A stretch of DNA of 17,097 nucleotides. It comes from Anaerolineae bacterium (GTDB lineage: Bacteria > Chloroflexota > Anaerolineae > UBA1429). The DNA lies in NCBI GenBank assembly GCA_007118555.1, contig SKRJ01000463.1, positions 1-17,097 of the forward strand, in the 5' to 3' direction. The position numbers were made by a program, and so were the translations under genes. Of the stretch, positions 7,500 through 14,465 are shown piece after piece (the first letter of the stretch is position 1; every line of letters starts with the position of its first letter). Under the pieces are notes generated by a model that did no database searches, had not been told where the DNA came from, and saw only the letters and a list, made by a program, of their open reading frames with translations.

Positions 7500-8597
7500 A
7501 TGCAGGTATTTCCCTTTACTGCAATCGTCGGACAGGAACGCATGCGCCGGGCGCTCGTGCTGAATGCCATCAGCCCCCAGATCGGCGGGGTGCTCATCCG
7601 TGGCGAGCGCGGGACGGCCAAGTCTACCGCTGCGCGCGCTCTGGCCGCTCTTTTGCCCGATATTCACGCCGTGAGCGATTGCCCGTTTCACTGTGACCCC
7701 CATCGCCTCGACCAGTTGTGCGACACCTGCCGTGAGCGCCTTGAGGATGGCGAGGAGTTGCCCGTGGCGCTGCTCAAGACGCGCTTTGTCGATCTGCCGG
7801 TGAGCGCCACCGAGGACCGCGTGGTTGGTACGCTGGACATTGAGCGCGCCATCAAAGAAGGCGAACGTCATTTCGAGCCGGGCGTGCTGGCCGCCGCCAA
7901 CCGAGGGCTGCTCTATGTGGACGAGGTCAATCTGCTGGATGACCACGTGGTCGATCTGCTCCTGGATTCGGCCGCCATGGGCGTCAATGTCGTGGAGCGC
8001 GAGGGCATCTCGTTTTCGCATCCCGCGCGCTTTATCCTCGTAGGCACGATGAACCCGGAGGAGGGCGAGCTACGCCCCCAGTTGCTGGATCGCTTTGCCC
8101 TGTGCGTCGATATCCACGGCATTGCCGCTGCCGACGCTCGTGTCGAGATTCTCAAGCGCCGCATCGCCTTTGAGCGTGACTATGGCGCCTTTTGTGACGT
8201 ATGGTGCGAGGAAGAGGCCCTCTTGTCCGAGCGCATCCTGCAGGCGCAAGAGCTCCTCCCCGAGGTCACCTATGACGACGACGATCTGTTCACCATCGCC
8301 CAGTTGACCGCCGAGATGGATGTGGACGGCCACCGGGCCGACATCGTGATCCTCAAGACGGCCATGGCCCACGCCGCCTTTATGGGGCGCACCTCGATTC
8401 GCGAGACTGACATCCTGCTGGCCGCCGAACTGGCCCTGCCGCACCGGCTGCGCCGCAGCCCCTTTGAGGATACCGGCGCCAAGATGGACAAGCTGGCCCA
8501 GCGCATCGAGCAGGCCCGTCAGCAGAGCGCGGATCAGGAGGAGCAGGAGGCGGCCGAGGGTGAGGCAGAGGCTAAAAAAAAACAGCCGATCCGGTAG
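7500..8597 (+). CDS. chlI: Mg/Co-chelatase ATPase subunit I-like (ChlI/BchI), product of unslipped translation
   Basis: A 365-residue AAA+ ATPase of the magnesium/cobalt chelatase small-subunit type, which drives metal insertion into a tetrapyrrole as a hexameric ring with the D subunit. The AAA+ elements are intact: Walker [10 protein letters not shown] (35-43), Walker [11 protein letters not shown] (137-146, Asp141-Glu142), sensor-1 Asn185 in GTMNPEEG, candidate arginine fingers Arg192 and Arg198 in LRPQLLDRF, and the sensor-2 region GHRAD (Arg279). Cys61, Cys65, Cys74 and Cys77 form a CxxxC...CxxC insertion, as in many ChlI-like proteins of cobalamin producers. The protein ends in a Glu/Gln-rich tail at a nine-A run (8574-8582), where a -1 slip would extend it into the VWA part. 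No large chelatase subunit lies in this window, so Mg versus Co is undecided. Confidence 0.93.
   Translation: MQVFPFTAIVGQERMRRALVLNAISPQIGGVLIRGERGTAKSTAARALAALLPDIHAVSDCPFHCDPHRLDQLCDTCRERLEDGEELPVALLKTRFVDLPVSATEDRVVGTLDIERAIKEGERHFEPGVLAAANRGLLYVDEVNLLDDHVVDLLLDSAAMGVNVVEREGISFSHPARFILVGTMNPEEGELRPQLLDRFALCVDIHGIAAADARVEILKRRIAFERDYGAFCDVWCEEEALLSERILQAQELLPEVTYDDDDLFTIAQLTAEMDVDGHRADIVILKTAMAHAAFMGRTSIRETDILLAAELALPHRLRRSPFEDTGAKMDKLAQRIEQARQQSADQEEQEAAEGEAEAKKKQPIR
8574..8582 (+). promoter_or_regulatory. Slippery A9 run, putative -1 frameshift or transcriptional slippage site
   Basis: In the ChlI frame the codons are GCT AAA AAA AAA CAG, giving a perfect A_AAA_AAA heptamer. The -1 frame has a stop (TAA) at 8573-8575, so it is accessible only by slipping within the run, and is then open to 9538. 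Purine-rich, Shine-Dalgarno-like tracts lie upstream (AGGAGG at 8545-8550, GAGG repeats to 8571). Confidence 0.75.
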
Positions 8598-9538
8598 CCT
8601 CCGAGTCAACGCCTAGTGGCGAGCCCCAATCGGCGCCTCCCATGCGGGGGCACCATTCCGATGCCCAGTCCCTCAACGCGTCGCCCGACGACGCCACCCA
8701 CCAGGTCGATGTCGGCGAGACCTTTCAGGCGCGCAAGCTGCGCACGCCCACCGACCGGCTGAGCCGTCGGACGTCAGGCCGGCGGAGCTATACCATCAGC
8801 AAGCAAAAGCGGGGCCGCTATATCCGGTCCCGCGACGCCCAAGGTCGCTATGACGACATCGCCATCGATGCCACCGTGCGCCACGCGGCCCCCCACCAGA
8901 CGGAGCGCGACAAGGGCGGCCAAGCCATCGCCATCCGCGACAACGATCTCCAGCGCAAGATTCGCGTCCGCAAGACCGGCAACCTGGTGGTTTTTGCCGT
9001 GGACGCAAGCTGGTCGATGGCTGCAGCCGAGCGCATGGAGGCCACCAAGGGCGCCATCATGTCGCTGCTGGTGGACGCCTACCAGAAGCGCGACCGGGTG
9101 GCGATGATCTCGTTCCAAAAGGATCGCGCCCACCTCGTGCTGCCGCCCACATCCAGTGTGGAGATGGCCAAAAAGGCCCTGCAAGAGATACCGGTGGGCG
9201 GCAAGACGCCCCTCTCCGCTGGCCTCCTCCTTTCGCTGCAGGTGATCGAGCGGGAGAAGAGCCAGAACGCCGACATTGCCCCGCTGATGATCCTGCTGAC
9301 CGATGGCGCCGGCAATGTGTCGGTGACGGGCACGCCTCCGCGTGAGGAAGCGCTCATGATCGCGAATCTCTTTAGCGAAAAGCAGTTTCGGACCGTGGTG
9401 ATCAACACCGAGCATGTGTCGCTGGATCGCGGGCTGGCCCAGGAGCTGGCGGACGCCCTCTCGGGGCCCTGCTACACTCTGGCAGAGATACGGGCCGATA
9501 GCCTGCTGGACACGGTGCGCAAGGAGCTGGAGCGCTAA
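8576..9538 (+). CDS. chlD: ChlD-type VWA (integrin I) part of chelatase, in the -1 frame of the ChlI-like gene
   Basis: The C-terminal half of a chelatase D subunit. Its VWA domain has a full metal-ion-dependent adhesion site: DASWS, a Thr in GKTPLS and an Asp in LLTDGAG (residues 121-125, 189 and 221 counted from the ATG at 8642). Before it comes the basic linker with SGRRSYT and [14 protein letters not shown] usual in ChlD. The frame is open from 8576, inside the A run, and the ATG at 8642 has no ribosome binding site (GCGCCTCCC precedes it). I therefore read it as the 3' part of a -1 frameshift product: 361 residues to 8582, then 318 more, giving 679 in all, a normal ChlD size with AAA domain, acidic/Pro linker and VWA. 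An independent start at 8642 is the less likely alternative. Confidence 0.85.
   Translation, partial: KKTADPVASESTPSGEPQSAPPMRGHHSDAQSLNASPDDATHQVDVGETFQARKLRTPTDRLSRRTSGRRSYTISKQKRGRYIRSRDAQGRYDDIAIDATVRHAAPHQTERDKGGQAIAIRDNDLQRKIRVRKTGNLVVFAVDASWSMAAAERMEATKGAIMSLLVDAYQKRDRVAMISFQKDRAHLVLPPTSSVEMAKKALQEIPVGGKTPLSAGLLLSLQVIEREKSQNADIAPLMILLTDGAGNVSVTGTPPREEALMIANLFSEKQFRTVVINTEHVSLDRGLAQELADALSGPCYTLAEIRADSLLDTVRKELER
8585..8634 (+). promoter_or_regulatory. Candidate RNA structure downstream of the slippery run
   Basis: GCCGAT (8585-8590) can pair with ATCGGC (8629-8634). It encloses a small hairpin, CGCC-TAGT-GGCG (8610-8621). The outer stem starts only 2 bases after the A run, closer than the 5-9 bases usual for ribosomal -1 frameshifting, so its stimulatory role is uncertain. 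Confidence 0.35.
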
Positions 9539-11007
9539 TGGGGATGGCAGAGGTCGCGCATCGCCGCCGCCAGCTTGGCGCCGATCTGGCGCTGCTTCTG
9601 GTGACCGTGATCTGGGGCGGCACCTTTGTGATGGTCAAGGACGCCACCAGCGGCTATCCCGTCTTTCACTTTTTGGCCCTGCGCTTTGGTCTGGCTCTGG
9701 CCGGCCTGCTCGCCATCGGGTGGCGCCGGCTGCGGACGCTGAACCGGCGCAATGTGGCCTCGGGCGCGCTCCTGGGGCTGTTCCTCCTGGCGGGCTATGC
9801 CTTTCAGACGTTGGGCCTGCAGCACACGACGGCCTCCAAGGCGGGGTTCATCACGGGGCTCAACGTCGCCATCGTCCCGGTGCTGGCTGCGCTGGTGCTT
9901 CGGCGGCTGCCCCAACGCGCGGCGGTCCTGGGCGTGTTCCTCGCAACCATGGGCATGGCCCTTCTTTCGCTGGACAACTCGCTGCGGGTGGGGCAGGGAG
10001 ACCTTCTGGTCCTGCTGTGTGCCTTGGCCTTTGCGCTCCACATCGTCGGCGTCAGTGCCTTTGCGCCGGGAGTCGATCCCATCGCTCTGACCATCGTGCA
10101 GGTGGCGATGGTCGCATTGATCAGCACGGGAATCGCCCTGGCGGGCGGGGGGGCGTGGCCCACGCCGACGCCCACGGTGTGGGGTGCTGCGGCCTTTACC
10201 GGCATCCTGGCAACGGCGGTGGCCTTTGGCATACAGACGGCGATGCAACGCTTTACGACGCCCACCCACACGGCCCTGATCTTTACGGCCGAGCCGGTGT
10301 TTGCTGCCCTGTTCGGCGTCATGCTGGCCAACGACCTGCTGACCACGCGCATCATCCTCGGCGGGGCGCTGGTCCTGGCCGGCATGCTGGTAAGCGAGAT
10401 CCCGTGGTCAGAGCGCACGGCGGGGCTGGTCTCGCGATTCATGGCGCCGCAGTACGTCATCACCCTGTTGCTGATCCTGCTTGGCCTGGCGGACCCTATC
10501 TCGTGGCAGCGTGGCATGACCTGGGTGCTGGCGGTAATGATGCCCTTTGTCGTCATCCTGCTGGGGGTGTTCAGCCGGGCGCTCCGCACCGGAACCATCA
10601 GCGATTGGCACATCTCGGATCGGCGCGAGCGCCTGCATCCGGGCATTGTGGCCGCCTCGGTCATCTTTACAGGCATGCCGATGGTGATCCTGTACCTGTT
10701 CGAGGGCCCCTTTTGGATCCTGGCGGCTACCGTCAGCGGGTTTCTGCTCGTGGTGATCAACCTGGTGATCACCTTTCTCTGGAAGATCAGCCAACATGTT
10801 TCGGGGATCGCCCTGGGCGCCACCCTGGCTACCGTTATCCTGGGGCCGCTCGCGGCCCCCAGCCTGCTTCTGATTCCTCTGGTGGCCTGGGCACGCGTCA
10901 AGGTGGGCGCGCACACCGTCATGCAAACGATCGCGGGCGGGCTGACGGGCGTGCTCATCACCATGTTTGCCCTGGTGCTGCTCGGTCTGGGGCGGGTGGT
11001 GCCATAG
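9538..11007 (+). CDS. EamA (DMT-type) transporter fused to a PAP2-like membrane domain
   Basis: A 489-residue polytopic membrane protein. Residues about 14-290 form a ten-segment drug/metabolite transporter with two EamA repeats; typical signatures are WGGTFVMVK (26-34), LQHTTASKAGFITGL (94-108) and FTAEPVFAALFG (249-260). Residues about 300-489 add another set of hydrophobic segments with a PAP2-like pattern: ISDRRER (359-365), WKISQHVSG (415-423) and ARVKVGAH (452-459). Arg453-x5-His459 fits the RxxxxxH motif of lipid phosphatases, but the PSGH motif is altered and the final Asp is replaced (Gln463). Standalone versions of each half are normal; the fusion is unusual. The ATG overlaps the chlD stop (TAATG), so translation is probably coupled. 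Substrate and activity are unknown. Confidence 0.85.
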   Translation: MGMAEVAHRRRQLGADLALLLVTVIWGGTFVMVKDATSGYPVFHFLALRFGLALAGLLAIGWRRLRTLNRRNVASGALLGLFLLAGYAFQTLGLQHTTASKAGFITGLNVAIVPVLAALVLRRLPQRAAVLGVFLATMGMALLSLDNSLRVGQGDLLVLLCALAFALHIVGVSAFAPGVDPIALTIVQVAMVALISTGIALAGGGAWPTPTPTVWGAAAFTGILATAVAFGIQTAMQRFTTPTHTALIFTAEPVFAALFGVMLANDLLTTRIILGGALVLAGMLVSEIPWSERTAGLVSRFMAPQYVITLLLILLGLADPISWQRGMTWVLAVMMPFVVILLGVFSRALRTGTISDWHISDRRERLHPGIVAASVIFTGMPMVILYLFEGPFWILAATVSGFLLVVINLVITFLWKISQHVSGIALGATLATVILGPLAAPSLLLIPLVAWARVKVGAHTVMQTIAGGLTGVLITMFALVLLGLGRVVP

Positions 11008-11045
11008 ATGCTTTGGTCGGCGACGCTATCTCGCGCTATGGAGCA

Positions 11046-11073
11046 ACTCCCGAGAGAGCACTCTCTCGGGAGT
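11046..11073. terminator. Perfect inverted repeat downstream of EamA-PAP2 gene
   Basis: Thirteen-base arms (11046-11058 and 11061-11073), built on CTCCCGAGAGAG and its complement, pair perfectly around 2 bases. It lies 39 bases after the stop at 11007 and is the natural place for transcription to end. However, no T tract follows on either strand, so termination may need a factor, or the hairpin may protect the 3' end. Confidence 0.6.
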
Positions 11074-11114
11074 CGTCTGTCTACAGGGCACTGACTGTTT
11101 GGCCAAGGAGTACG

Positions 11115-11211
11115 CTAAGCAAAGAACCACGGCTCCGGAAGTTCAGACAAGTTCCACAGCGAGTCCCAGGTCCAGTAGCCGCCGGTCTCGTTCACGTTGA
11201 TGAGGGGTTGT
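11115..11211 (-). pseudogene. Possible C-terminal gene remnant downstream of the Fur-family gene
   Basis: On the minus strand, in a frame different from the Fur-family gene, about 30 codons ending at a TAG (11115-11117) encode a fragment containing NVNETGGYWTWDSLWNLSEL. Codon choice (AAC, GTG, GAG, ACC, GGC, TAC) looks like the host's real genes and the composition is protein-like. No start codon with a ribosome binding site is present. It may be the surviving tail of a gene displaced by the Fur-family/methyltransferase operon. I cannot name the family. Confidence 0.3.
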
Positions 11212-11640
11212 CTACGTATCGCGACATTTAGGACACAGGCCCCGCAGCTCGAGGAGATGCGCGTCGATGCGAAAGCCGGTGCGGGCCTCCATCTCGGCCA
11301 CGAGGGCCGACAGGTCGCACTCGGAAAACGCATAGGTCATGCCGCACGAGGAGCAGATCAGTTGGTGGCTATGGGCTGCCGGTGCGATCGCATAGCTCTG
11401 GCACTCGTCGTCGCCATGCACGGGCTGCACATGCCCCAGCGACTGGAGCAGAGCCAGGGTGCGATAGACGCTGGCGAGGCTCAGGGAAGGGCAGGACTGT
11501 CGCCCCAGGGAGTGTACCTGGGCGGCGGTCAGGTGGCGTTCCGTCTGCAGGAGGGCATCCAGCACGGCGCGCCTCGCCCGGGTGAGCCGGACGCCACGGC
11601 GTCGCAGCGCTCGTTCGATCGTCTGTCCGTTGTCGCTCAT
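11212..11640 (-). CDS. Fur-family metal/peroxide-responsive repressor
   Basis: A 142-residue ferric-uptake-regulator family protein, a cytoplasmic dimeric transcription factor. The N-terminal winged helix covers about 1-80, with the recognition region SLASVYRTLALLQ (54-66). The dimerisation domain has the histidine cluster HSHQLIC (90-96) and two structural-zinc CxxC pairs: Cys96/Cys99 and Cys136/Cys139. Whether it senses Fe, Zn, Mn or peroxide cannot be read from the sequence; the two CxxC pairs occur in Zur, PerR and Fur alike. Its ATG overlaps the methyltransferase stop (shared TCAT at 11637-11640), so the two are co-translated from the promoter at 12305-12334. This is an unusual partner for a Fur-family gene. 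Confidence 0.9.
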   Translation of the reverse strand: MSDNGQTIERALRRRGVRLTRARRAVLDALLQTERHLTAAQVHSLGRQSCPSLSLASVYRTLALLQSLGHVQPVHGDDECQSYAIAPAAHSHQLICSSCGMTYAFSECDLSALVAEMEARTGFRIDAHLLELRGLCPKCRDT

Positions 11641-12254
11641 GATGGCAGCTCCCTCGCAGAGTGTTCACTCAACGAATGCTCCGTCACGGCATGTTCTGCC
11701 ACGATCCACGCCGTGAATCGGCCCGATCCCAGACAGTGTGCGCGCCCCCCTGCGCGACGCGCCATCTTGAGGATCTCATCGGGCGGATGGGGCTGCGGCC
11801 GCATCAGGGCGAGCTTTTCGCCCCACGACACCAATCGCATGGACCACTTGCGCCAGTCCGGCTCTTGGATGAGCAGTCGTCCGTCTGGCGCCAGCACACG
11901 GAGAAGCTCGTGCAGCGCCTGCGGTACGTCCTGGACGTGGTGCAGGGCATCCACCATCACGATGCGTGCAAAGGCAGCATCGGCAAAGGGCAGTTGCTCC
12001 GCGAGCGCGGCCACCCGATGTAGCCTCGGATGCTCCACGGTCTGACGCAGCATGGCTGTGGAGGGATCGGCGATTACGATCTGCCCCACCTGATCGACGA
12101 ACTGGGCCGTTACGCGACCGGTGCCACCGCCAATGTCCAGGAGAGTGCCCGAGATCGGCAGTTGAAGCGCCCGCTGCAGCTCATCCGGCTGCGGTGCCGG
12201 CACCAGATAGCGGTAGATCGGGGCCAGAAAGCGAAAGTGATCCAAGGGCGGCAT
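11637..12254 (-). CDS. Class I SAM-dependent methyltransferase with EHxxx repeat tail
   Basis: A 205-residue UbiE/type-11-like methyltransferase. Motif I LLDIGGGTGR (38-47) is the SAM-binding loop, Asp63 in IVIADPS ends strand 2, and VDALHHVQDV (101-110) is the usual motif near the substrate site. The substrate is unknown. The last 20 residues are peculiar: EHAVT-EHSLS-EHSAR, three five-residue units each beginning Glu-His (187-201), which could bind metal ions. The start at 12254 has only a weak ribosome binding site (GGAAA). The gene overlaps the Fur-family gene by 4 bases and forms an operon with it. A link between metal sensing and methylation is inference only. Confidence 0.85.
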   Translation of the reverse strand: MPPLDHFRFLAPIYRYLVPAPQPDELQRALQLPISGTLLDIGGGTGRVTAQFVDQVGQIVIADPSTAMLRQTVEHPRLHRVAALAEQLPFADAAFARIVMVDALHHVQDVPQALHELLRVLAPDGRLLIQEPDWRKWSMRLVSWGEKLALMRPQPHPPDEILKMARRAGGRAHCLGSGRFTAWIVAEHAVTEHSLSEHSARELPS

Positions 12255-12304
12255 GCTGCTTTCCGAGTTGATGGCTGTGACGTTTGTTGACCTCTGCTGT
12301 GCCC

Positions 12305-12334
12305 ATTATAGCCGCCCTGCTATCGCGAGGGCAA
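12305..12334 (-). promoter_or_regulatory. Predicted promoter of the methyltransferase/Fur operon
   Basis: On the minus strand, TTGCCC (12329-12334) and a perfect TATAAT (12305-12310) are 18 bases apart, about 50 bases before the start at 12254. The spacer and -35 region contain an inverted repeat, GCCCT-N9-AGGGC (12314-12332), centred on TCGCGA. It could be an operator, although it does not resemble the AT-rich Fur or Zur boxes. Confidence 0.55.
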
Positions 12335-12342
12335 GCGCTGCG

Positions 12343-12765
12343 TTATGGCAATTCGGTCTCGCTGATCAGGTGCGCGTGCAGCAGGGGTACATCCTGGTAC
12401 GCCCCGCCGTTGATGATCAGCCGATAGCCCCGGTCCGCGAGTCCAAGCTGGCGCACCAGCGTCTGCACAGCGCGCATCAGATCGGCATACAGGGCCGTCT
12501 CCTGGCCGTTCAGCGCCTCGAGACCGGCGATGGGCGCCCTGGGCACAAGGAGGATATGCACCGGGTAAGAAGGGCGGGGGTGATAGAACGCGAGCAATCG
12601 GTCGGTGGCATAGAGCCGCTGTACCGGCAGGAACCGGCTCAGCGGGCCGAACCATCGGCGGGCGAGGCGTCCGCCCAGGGGCGTGCGCGCCAGGGCGAAC
12701 AGCCATCGGCCCGAGCGATGGACCAACGAGGGGCCTCGCCTAGGGATGGCCAAGGGGCTACTCAT
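12343..12765 (-). CDS. HIT-like (histidine triad) protein with incomplete triad
   Basis: A protein of about 140 residues whose C-terminal two thirds fit the HIT/HINT nucleotide-hydrolase fold. FYHPRPSYPVHILLVPR is the characteristic N-terminal strand pair, and NGGAYQDVPLLHAHLI is the active-site strand. Where HINT proteins have His-x-His-x-His, this has Leu-Leu-His-Ala-His, so the first His is missing while the position of the nucleophilic second His is kept. A basic, partly hydrophobic stretch of some 50 residues precedes the domain. I prefer the ATG at 12765, which gives an 8-base overlap with the preceding glycosidase-like gene; an in-frame ATG at 12786 would add 7 residues, and neither has a clear ribosome binding site. 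It is probably expressed with the gene upstream. Confidence 0.75.
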   Translation of the reverse strand: MSSPLAIPRRGPSLVHRSGRWLFALARTPLGGRLARRWFGPLSRFLPVQRLYATDRLLAFYHPRPSYPVHILLVPRAPIAGLEALNGQETALYADLMRAVQTLVRQLGLADRGYRLIINGGAYQDVPLLHAHLISETELP

Positions 12766-14335
12766 AGTGGGCACTGAACCAGTCATAGGTCACGGTCTCG
12801 TTCCCCAGCGTCCACCGCCCGGGGCTGGTATTTGCCAGCCAATCCTGGGGTTCGGCCAGGGGGAGCTGCCGCGAGGCCTGGTCAAAGGCGGCGTGCAGGG
12901 CCCGTTGCACGTCATCGTCGGGCGGCTCGATACCGGGCGCGACCAGGCAGGGCGTGCCGCTGGAGGCCAGCAGCGAGAGCCACTGCTCGTTGAGCGACCA
13001 GGGGAGCTGCGAGTACAGGCACACCGGGTCAGCTTCGGCGGCATAGAGGGCGCCGTGGTGGAACCCGCGAAAGGCCAGAGCATTGATGCCGATGAGGTGT
13101 CCAATGTTGCGTTGACGGGCGGCCCGGCTCCCCACAATGTGCTGCACGTGGACCTGGCCCGCGGCCAGGTGCCCTAGCGTATTGCGCCCGATCACCAGCG
13201 TTCGGTCGCCCGCGGCGCGGCGCAACGTCTCATAGACCTGGCGCAACACCTCGGCGGTCGTCAGTGTGACATCAGAGAATCGCCAACCCTGCTCCGCTCC
13301 GTCCGAGCGCCCGCCGCGATGGTCCAGCAGGTCCGACGCGATGCGGTCATGGCAGATCATCTCGTAACCCCAGTCGACGGCCTGGCGGACGGCCTGCTGT
13401 ATCTGCTCTACCGCCTCGGGGTGTGTGGGATCGAGCACCCATCCGGTGTCCCGGGTGCCGGTGCGATCAAGCGGCAGGGCCCAGGCCTCGTGCTCGTCCG
13501 CCATAGAGAGCAGCGGGCGCAGCCAGAGCCCCGGGCGGCAGGTTTCGTCGGCGATGGCGGCGGCCAGCGCCTCCATGTCGCCCAGCGCATCGCCAGCGCG
13601 CATCCGGACGGTGCCGTGGCCGGCGCCGCCCTCTTGCCATCCGGAACCGACCAGGAAGAACGGTCGGTTCACCGTGTTCTCGGCCAGTTCGCCCAGCAGA
13701 TGGGCAAACTCCTGCAGGCGGCCAGCGTCCCAGGCCTCTGCTTCGCTCTCGCAGTCGAACCCATACACAGGCTGCTCCGGCATCAGCCGGGCCCTGTCCA
13801 ATTGGGCCGCGAACCGCTGGGCCGCCTGGAACGGTGCCTCCCACACCCTGCCCGAGCGCACGACAATCTGTGCCAGGGGAATCTCGCGGTCGCCCGGCTC
13901 GACCGGGCCGCTCCCATTGCGGACATCCATCCAGAGCGTGACGCCATAGGGGTCGATGTGCCACTGGCACAGGGCGGCAGGGCCCGTCTGCACGCCGACG
14001 CCATGGGTGTGCTGGCCGTCATGGGCGAGGAAATACCAGGGCAACGGGCGCTCCGGCACTATGCCGCGCCACTCGAGGCTGTGCCGGCGGAGATCCCAGG
14101 CGTCGCCCAGATAGCGCAGCCCCTCGGGGATCCGCTCGGCCCAGCGCACACGCACCCACATGAGTGGGACGCTGGTGCGCAGGCGCAGCGATAGGACGCC
14201 CTCGTTGGATTCGGCACTCAGCGCGATACCGTGGCCCTCAAAATGCCCCTCTGCGGCGGCAGCCAGAGGCAACGTGGTCTCAGCCGTCAGACATGCGACG
14301 TGGTCGGGAGGGCGATTCATCTCAAAGGGCGGCAT
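12758..14335 (-). CDS. Alpha-galactosidase-like (clan GH-D/GH36-like) protein
   Basis: A 525-residue protein that looks like a melibiase-type glycoside hydrolase: an N-terminal beta-rich domain (about 1-185) and a TIM barrel. The start at 14335 is chosen because GAGGAG precedes it; an ATG at 14371 lacks this. Barrel signs, in order: VGSGWQEGG (about 229), matching the family's D-D-G-W-Q strand; LWLRPL (about 270-275); LDPTHPEAVEQI (about 301-312); and WGYEMICHD (about 322-330). In active GH36/GH27 enzymes the last strand usually reads K-x-D with Asp as nucleophile; here it is CHD, so the lysine is replaced and the mechanism or specificity may differ. No signal peptide is seen, so it is probably cytoplasmic. 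It overlaps the HIT-like gene by 8 bases. Confidence 0.65.
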   Translation of the reverse strand: MPPFEMNRPPDHVACLTAETTLPLAAAAEGHFEGHGIALSAESNEGVLSLRLRTSVPLMWVRVRWAERIPEGLRYLGDAWDLRRHSLEWRGIVPERPLPWYFLAHDGQHTHGVGVQTGPAALCQWHIDPYGVTLWMDVRNGSGPVEPGDREIPLAQIVVRSGRVWEAPFQAAQRFAAQLDRARLMPEQPVYGFDCESEAEAWDAGRLQEFAHLLGELAENTVNRPFFLVGSGWQEGGAGHGTVRMRAGDALGDMEALAAAIADETCRPGLWLRPLLSMADEHEAWALPLDRTGTRDTGWVLDPTHPEAVEQIQQAVRQAVDWGYEMICHDRIASDLLDHRGGRSDGAEQGWRFSDVTLTTAEVLRQVYETLRRAAGDRTLVIGRNTLGHLAAGQVHVQHIVGSRAARQRNIGHLIGINALAFRGFHHGALYAAEADPVCLYSQLPWSLNEQWLSLLASSGTPCLVAPGIEPPDDDVQRALHAAFDQASRQLPLAEPQDWLANTSPGRWTLGNETVTYDWFSAHYE

Positions 14336-14465
14336 GGCGGCTCCTCGCGGAAAACAGATTACCTCGGGCAACCCAACTGCGCGTCGCGCGGCGGGCGCAG
14401 CGGTACCCCTCTCTCCTGCTCATTATCGCCCGTTCCGACCGCTGCGTAAAACCGAGCCGCACAAC

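Noticed and set aside
7209..8021. Minus-strand open frame of 270 codons opposite the ChlI-like gene
   Set aside because: It crosses the strong promoter at 7429-7457 and the Walker A region of a well-supported gene, and has no domain signature.
8642..9538. VWA part as an ordinary independent gene starting at ATG 8642
   Set aside because: No ribosome binding site precedes the ATG, the frame is open upstream to the A run, and conserved ChlD linker sequence lies at the very N-terminus; a frameshift fusion explains these better, though it is not proven.
9414..11231. Plus-strand open frame of 605 codons
   Set aside because: It is an out-of-frame shadow of the VWA and EamA-PAP2 genes; the Gly/Ala/His-rich product has no domain, while the other frame encodes continuous membrane segments and conserved motifs.
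13319..14194. Plus-strand open frame of 291 codons
   Set aside because: It is antisense to the glycosidase-like gene, which has barrel motifs and a good start; long shadows are expected in GC-rich DNA.
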